Positions 3,501 through 5,400 of a DNA stretch of 5,400 bases are shown here, one piece after another. The position numbers and the translations under genes were made by a program. This DNA comes from Nitrospira sp. Lineage in GTDB: Bacteria > Nitrospirota > Nitrospiria > Nitrospirales > Nitrospiraceae. The notes beneath the pieces were generated by a model that was not told the origin of the DNA, did not search any database, and was given only the letters and a program-made list of their open reading frames with translations. The stretch is from contig JACOEF010000607.1 of NCBI GenBank assembly GCA_024998705.1, positions 1-5,400 of the forward strand. The letters run 5' to 3'. Positions within the stretch are counted from its first letter, which is position 1, and every line of letters starts with the position of its first letter.

Positions 3501-5400
3501 GTTTAACCGCAGCACGGCTACTCTGACCGCCGGTGGAGACAATACCAACACCACGTTTTCCGGAACCATCGAGAACGGGGTCGGCACGTCGAATATGGTG
3601 AAACAGGGCACAGGCACCTTGACGCTGACCGGTGCCAACAGCTATGCCGGCACGACCACAGTGGAAGCGGGCATGCTGCGCAACGGCGCGACGAACGTGG
3701 TGCCGCAATTCTCGGCTGTGAGCGTGGCATCGGGCGCCACGTGGGATCTGAACAGTTACAACAATACCGTAGGCGCAGTGGCCGGCGCGGGCAATATTCC
3801 ACTGGGTAGCGGCACACTCACCACCGGGGGTCTCAATACCAGCACCAGTTTCAGCGGTGTGGTGTCCGGCACGGGCGGTGTCAGCAAGTCCGGCACTGGC
3901 ACCTGGACCTTGTCCGGCGCCAACAGTTACAGCGGCGCCACCACGGTGTCCGGTGGTACGTTGACCAGCGGTGCCACCGGCAGCCTCCCCGACGCGAGTG
4001 CTGTGACGCTTAACTCCGGGACCACACTGAACCTAAACAGCTTTACTGAGACTGTCGGGTCCTTGTCCGGTGCCGGCGACATCACGCTCGGCAGCGCGGC
4101 TCTGACGTCCAGCGGCAACGGGACCAACACCACGTACAGTGGCGTCATCTCCGGCACAGGCAGCCTCATCAAAGCCGGGAGTGGCACGCTGACGCTCACC
4201 GGCACCAACAGCTACAGCGGTGCCACCACGGTGTCCGACGGTACGCTGGCGGTGGGCAATGGCGGCAGCACGGGGACATTGGGCAACGGCGTGGTGACGA
4301 GCAATGCGGCGTTGGTGTTCAACCGCTCGGGCAACGTGGCGCTCAGTACGATGGCCTCGAACGCCGGCGGCATCGGGGGCACCGGCAGCGTCAGCGCGAC
4401 CGCGTCCGGCGACCTCACGATCGATCGATCCATCAGCGTCGGTGGGCCGGTCACGCTGACGGCCGACAACGGCAATTTGGCCATCAACAGTGCGGTTACC
4501 ACCCCCGCCAGTACGATTACACTGAGTGCCGGCGGCAGCGGCGGTACTGTCACCCAGGGGGTCAGCGGCTCGCTGAGCGCAACGAACCTGGCTCTGTTGG
4601 GCGGCAACGTCACGCTTGAACACAGCGCCAATGCCATCTCGACCTTAGCGGCCAGTGGCGTCACGACGTTGACCTATGCCGATAGCGATGCGTTGACCAT
4701 CGGCACGGTCGGTGCGACCACCGGCATCAACGCAACGGGGCCTGTCCGCATCGAAACCTTGAGTGGTGACTTGACGGTTGCCCAGAATATCGCCACCACA
4801 AACACAGGAACCTCCGCGCTGATCCTCAATGCCGGGAAAGCCACGGCTGCTGGGACCATAACCGGCGGGAACCTGCTGATCAGTGGGGCACCGACGGTGA
4901 CGATTGGATCGGGCGGTCGTGCCACACTGTATTCCGGGAGCATCAACGGCAGCACCGGACTCACCGGCCTAGTCGGGAGCGGCAGCGGCCGCTTCCGATA
5001 CAACAGCGACGAATCCACCACAAACTACACGTTAGCGCTCGGCAGTGGGCTGCATGTCATCTACCGAGAAAATCCCACAGTCAGTGTCGCGGTAGAGAAT
5101 AAGACGATGACCTACGGAGACGCGCTGCCGACGTGGACCTATACCACCAGCGGCATGGCGAATGGCGACCAAGTGGCGCAGGCGTTCGCGAGTCCGAGTG
5201 TGTCGGTCGGTGGGACCACCTCGACCAGCGGTAGCTATACCGCGGGCAACCACACGCTGACCGCGTCGGGTATGACGAGTAGCCAACTTGGGTATTCAGT
5301 CGGCACGCTCACAAACGGCACAATGACCGTCAATACCAGGTCGACCACCGTCAGCGGCCTAACCGCGGCCGATAAAGTCTACGATGGCACGACGACGGCC
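364..5400 (+). CDS. Giant TpsA-type (filamentous haemagglutinin-like) exoprotein with PATR, LamG, MBG and YDG modules; 3' end beyond the window
   Basis: One uninterrupted frame runs for 1679 codons to the right edge without a stop. It begins with a signal peptide and a TPS domain (W87-Q-N-F-D-I-G93; N111-R-I-L-G115; NPSQIFGGLTANGQVYL at 117-133; NPSGF at 135-139), which marks export through a TpsB barrel. Then follow a Gly/Thr/Ser/Asn-rich beta-solenoid, four PATR repeats, a LamG-like domain between the first two repeats, an MBG-type Ig-like domain and the start of a YDG domain. I see no cysteine, as is usual for exoproteins that cross the periplasm unfolded, and few lysines. The start at 364 is chosen for its GGAG site; 346 is an in-frame alternative adding six residues, and an in-frame TGA at 265-267 excludes starts further upstream. 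The likely partner is the barrel gene ending at 111. Adhesion or biofilm function is inferred from domain content; the ligand is unknown. No frameshift or stop was seen on codon-by-codon reading. Confidence 0.95.
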   Translation, partial: MISLTTPMKVASPDQADRRDGWFSYAGNLTGLLMVALFAGHGTGLAEPPAPTQLPTGEQVVGGAATISRQQATMTINQGTSRAAIDWQNFDIGSQAHVNIRQPSTDSVLFNRILGNNPSQIFGGLTANGQVYLSNPSGFYFAPSASVNVGGLVATTHQLSLDEFMAGRDRFSRNGSTGRLLNEGQLKAALGGYIALLAPEVRNHGVIMAELGTVALAAGEAYELRFDPARRLEGLRVEPAQIRTLVENKQAVLAPGGLIVLSAQGASQLQGSVVRHDGTLEASSLVSKGGRIVLEGDAITLGAHSTTTASGATGGGEVLVGGGWQGSGPLKHATSTTVETGATIDVSATQRGDGGTAVLWSDVRNPIGRTQVSGSILASGGAQSGNGGRIETSGHTLQVEDSTHISTLAPHGRLGEWLLDPVDFTIASGSGAQTTSSIGAATLGTALNSGNVTIATDASTGGNGDITVAANVTKTASSGTTTLTLKSHRSVVMNNGISINGAAGAPLNVVFWADSDNSGGGGVQLRNVTTQGGHLYLGGGTASTTWNGLTVPNGPTKSFGGLAPTHFTGTLSTAGGDVYLWNGTGAGAAGQFTTAGGSGVDVFNAGVGNITLRVDAVNILNNLTITTTGLFSLLPSTSGGSFRDPVLTSKYILTGAQGGLTIGTSGNTADITHQTNAYSTNGPIQLHGGTVTLNAGLTTTNASTGDVSITASTGLTGSGGITLANGRTLTVTQSGNTTYNGVISGSGAGLTKLGIGDLSLGGASTYTGATTVSGGILSLAAADRLPDSTALTVDAGATFSLNGFNETVGSIAGNGLIVNGAVVRDGLVLWLDAGNTSSYNGTGNTWYDLSGNGYHGTIYGSPTYSSANSLFTFANNSQYVRLSTLPANFLGSTVTGMTIFSVANFGTTADNWERVVDLGNAGAGGNAPNHHIILSRYGTGSRLNWEIYNGPSGNTANQSNTNTAITNGKASYAGTADGSNLKIYKDGALNTTTASTALPGAAARADNYIGKSNWTADDTFRGDIGTLMVYNRALSAIEIAKNHQLLFNRSTATLTAGGDNTNTTFSGTIENGVGTSNMVKQGTGTLTLTGANSYAGTTTVEAGMLRNGATNVVPQFSAVSVASGATWDLNSYNNTVGAVAGAGNIPLGSGTLTTGGLNTSTSFSGVVSGTGGVSKSGTGTWTLSGANSYSGATTVSGGTLTSGATGSLPDASAVTLNSGTTLNLNSFTETVGSLSGAGDITLGSAALTSSGNGTNTTYSGVISGTGSLIKAGSGTLTLTGTNSYSGATTVSDGTLAVGNGGSTGTLGNGVVTSNAALVFNRSGNVALSTMASNAGGIGGTGSVSATASGDLTIDRSISVGGPVTLTADNGNLAINSAVTTPASTITLSAGGSGGTVTQGVSGSLSATNLALLGGNVTLEHSANAISTLAASGVTTLTYADSDALTIGTVGATTGINATGPVRIETLSGDLTVAQNIATTNTGTSALILNAGKATAAGTITGGNLLISGAPTVTIGSGGRATLYSGSINGSTGLTGLVGSGSGRFRYNSDESTTNYTLALGSGLHVIYRENPTVSVAVENKTMTYGDALPTWTYTTSGMANGDQVAQAFASPSVSVGGTTSTSGSYTAGNHTLTASGMTSSQLGYSVGTLTNGTMTVNTRSTTVSGLTAADKVYDGTTTA
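532..1263 (+). other. TPS (haemagglutination activity) domain of the exoprotein, residues about 57-300
   Basis: This N-terminal beta-helix is the secretion determinant recognised by the POTRA domains of TpsB. Visible family landmarks are the opening strand GEQVVGGAATIS (57-68), W87-Q-N-F-D-I-G93, VLFNRILGNNPSQIFG (108-123), LTANGQVYLSNPSGFYF (125-141), VNVGGLVATT (147-156), GGYIALLAPEVRNHG and ALAAGEAYELRFD toward the end, then LVENKQAVLAPGGLIVLSA. The canonical NPNGI motif appears here as NPSGF, and I see no NPNL motif, as in HMW-like rather than FHA-like members. The C-terminal border is approximate because the helix continues into the shaft. Confidence 0.9.
1264..1608 (+). other. Beta-solenoid shaft following the TPS domain (residues about 301-415)
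   Basis: Gly-rich turns alternate with short beta strands: a GGGEVLVGG strand, GATIDVSA (342-349), then GGTAVLW, SGSILASGG and NGGRIETSG. This GG-x-I/V rhythm is the usual coil pattern directly after TPS domains in filamentous haemagglutinin-like proteins. It is a structural segment with no catalytic motif. Confidence 0.7.
1609..2577 (+). other. Haemagglutinin-type solenoid segment opening with WLLDPVDFTI (residues 416-738)
   Basis: EWLLDPVDFTI (416-426) followed by a GTALNSGNVTIAT strand is a block I recognise as recurring in large FHA-like proteins. It is followed by TLTLKSHRSVVMNNGI, by NVVFWADSDNSGGGGVQL (508-525, roughly) and by GGHLYLGGG. The rest (about 545-738) is Gly/Thr/Ser-rich with strands such as GDVYLWNG, GNITLRVDAVNIL and GDVSITAS, consistent with continued parallel beta-solenoid. 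No enzyme motif is visible. The borders are approximate. Confidence 0.65.
2578..2700 (+). repeat. PATR (autotransporter-associated beta strand) repeat 1, residues 739-779
   Basis: It reads YNGVISGSGAGLTKLGIG then DLSLGGASTYTGATTVSGG, close to the family pattern SGxIsGsGxLtKxGxGtLtLsGxNtYtGxTtV. It is more diverged than repeats 3 and 4 (I755 and D757 replace the T/S and T of the consensus). Its trailing segment STALTVDAGATFSLNGFNE then TVGSIAGNG matches the trailers of the later repeats, but it runs into the LamG domain instead of the next repeat. Confidence 0.88.
2836..3513 (+). other. LamG-like (concanavalin A-fold) domain, residues about 825-1050
   Basis: The opening DGLVLWLDAGNTSSY (825-839), then WYDLSGNGYHGTIYG, and the closing NYIGKS ... 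FRGDIGTLMVYNRALSAIEI (about 1007-1039) are hallmarks of LamG_3-type jelly-roll domains. The middle contains FSVANFG and the strand NLKIYKDGALN, also typical of the fold. Such domains commonly bind carbohydrates, other proteins or Ca2+; here the ligand is unknown. The domain sits between PATR repeats 1 and 2, so it probably projects from the solenoid. Its early part is poorer in G+C (61 of 120 bases in 2941-3060) than the DNA just before it (128 of 180 in 2701-2880). Confidence 0.88.
3556..3678 (+). repeat. PATR repeat 2, residues 1065-1105
   Basis: It reads FSGTIENGVGTSNMVKQGTG then TLTLTGANSYAGTTTVEAGML. It matches the consensus except for a slightly longer turn before the K-x-G-T-G motif. 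It is preceded by LTAGGDNTNTT, which aligns with the lead-in LTSSGNGTNTT of repeat 4. The trailer has GATWDLNSYNNTVGAVAGAGN, the same layout as after repeats 1 and 3. The distance to repeat 3 is 98 residues. Confidence 0.9.
3850..4248 (+). repeat. PATR repeats 3 and 4, residues 1163-1200 and 1258-1295
   Basis: Repeat 3 (3850-3963) reads FSGVVSGTGGVSKSGTG then TWTLSGANSYSGATTVSGGTL. Repeat 4 (4135-4248) reads YSGVISGTGSLIKAGSG then TLTLTGTNSYSGATTVSDGTL. They start 95 residues (285 bases) apart and share the most sequence, including an identical 15-mer GCCACCACGGTGTCC at 3937-3951 and 4222-4236. Between them lies the conserved trailer LNLNSFTETVGSLSGAGDI. PATR repeats form parallel beta-helix coils in secreted passengers. 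Confidence 0.92.
4249..5073 (+). other. Distal haemagglutinin-type solenoid (residues about 1296-1570)
   Basis: Coils continue with ASGDLTIDRSISVGGPVTLTA-like strands (near 1347-1367), a GTVTQGVSGSLSATNLALLGG block and NLAINSAV. LTIGTVGATTGINATG (1445-1460, roughly) then VRIETLSGDLTVAQNI is an FHA-type pattern I recognise. The segment ends with ATLYSGSINGS, GSGRFRYNSDES and a LALGSGLHVIYRE stretch, which from memory usually stands immediately before MBG-type modules. It marks the transition from shaft to Ig-like stalk. Confidence 0.65.
5074..5334 (+). other. MBG-type Ig-like domain, residues about 1571-1657
   Basis: PTVSVAVENKTMTYGDALPTW contains the K-x-x-Y-G-D-x-L-P motif (K1580, Y1584, G1585, D1586) that opens MBG domains. 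It is followed by a strand ending TTSGMANGDQV and by the closing pattern YTAGNHTLTASG, SSQLGYSVG and GTMTVN. MBG domains are small Ig-like modules that occur in tandem in large bacterial surface proteins and act as spacers. Confidence 0.8.
5341..5400 (+). other. N-terminal start of a YDG-type domain, residues 1660-1679, cut by the window edge
   Basis: STTVSGLTAADKVYDGTTTA carries the K-V-Y-D-G-T-T-x-A signature (K1671, Y1673, D1674, G1675) that defines YDG domains, another Ig-like stalk module often arrayed next to MBG domains. Only the first strand is present. Confidence 0.82.

Noticed and set aside
2578..4248. Periodic repeats as a possible CRISPR array or noncoding tandem repeat
   Set aside because: The period is 95-98 codons, the repeats are in frame and diverged mostly at synonymous positions, and they match a known protein repeat. 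There are no short identical repeats with unique spacers.
4033..5286. Several minus-strand frames of 80-200 codons
   Set aside because: All are antisense shadows of the repeat and solenoid coding sequence, with biased Ala/Val/Pro or Arg/Ala composition and no motifs.
1..5400. tRNA, rRNA, insertion sequence or prophage elements
   Set aside because: I saw no cloverleaf-like sequence, no transposase motifs and no terminal inverted repeats in the window.

Overview
The window holds the 5' part of one very large gene for a secreted or surface-exposed protein of a Gram-negative bacterium. Just before it, on the same strand, is the tail of an outer-membrane beta-barrel gene. The sequence is GC-rich (lines I counted range from about 47% in the leader to 78% inside the large gene). 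The double membrane follows from the barrel-type C-terminus and from the two-partner-secretion (TPS) exoprotein. I cannot fix the taxon. Large TPS proteins with LamG, MBG and YDG modules are familiar to me from Nitrospirota and Betaproteobacteria, but that is recollection, not evidence in this window.

Layout: 1-111 is the last 36 codons of a probable TpsB-type transporter (FhaC/ShlB-like), ending in a beta-barrel C-terminal signature with terminal Phe. At 110-141 an imperfect stem-loop overlaps the stop codon. From 112 to 363 lies a leader with no convincing gene or promoter, ending in a GGAG ribosome binding site. From 364 to the right edge a single + strand frame stays open for 1679 codons, with no stop in the window. 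It encodes a TpsA-type exoprotein whose C-terminus lies outside.

Domain order in the exoprotein (residues counted from the ATG at 364): signal peptide about 1-46; TPS haemagglutination-activity domain about 57-300; Gly/Thr/Ser-rich beta-solenoid with the recurring WLLDPVDFTI segment at 417-426; a first autotransporter-associated (PATR) repeat at 739-779; a LamG-like lectin/concanavalin-fold domain at about 825-1050; three more PATR repeats at 1065-1105, 1163-1200 and 1258-1295; more solenoid to about 1570; an MBG-type Ig-like domain at about 1571-1657; and the opening of a YDG-type domain at 1660-1679. I find no cysteine in the 1679 residues.

Likely working unit: the upstream barrel would export the exoprotein across the outer membrane by recognising its TPS domain. 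The solenoid would form the shaft, the LamG module would protrude from it as a binding head, and the MBG/YDG modules would extend a stalk. An adhesin role is inference. The most notable structural point is that the LamG domain interrupts the PATR series at an alignable position: the repeats recur every 95-98 residues, but the first interval is 326, an excess of about 230 residues that matches the LamG domain.
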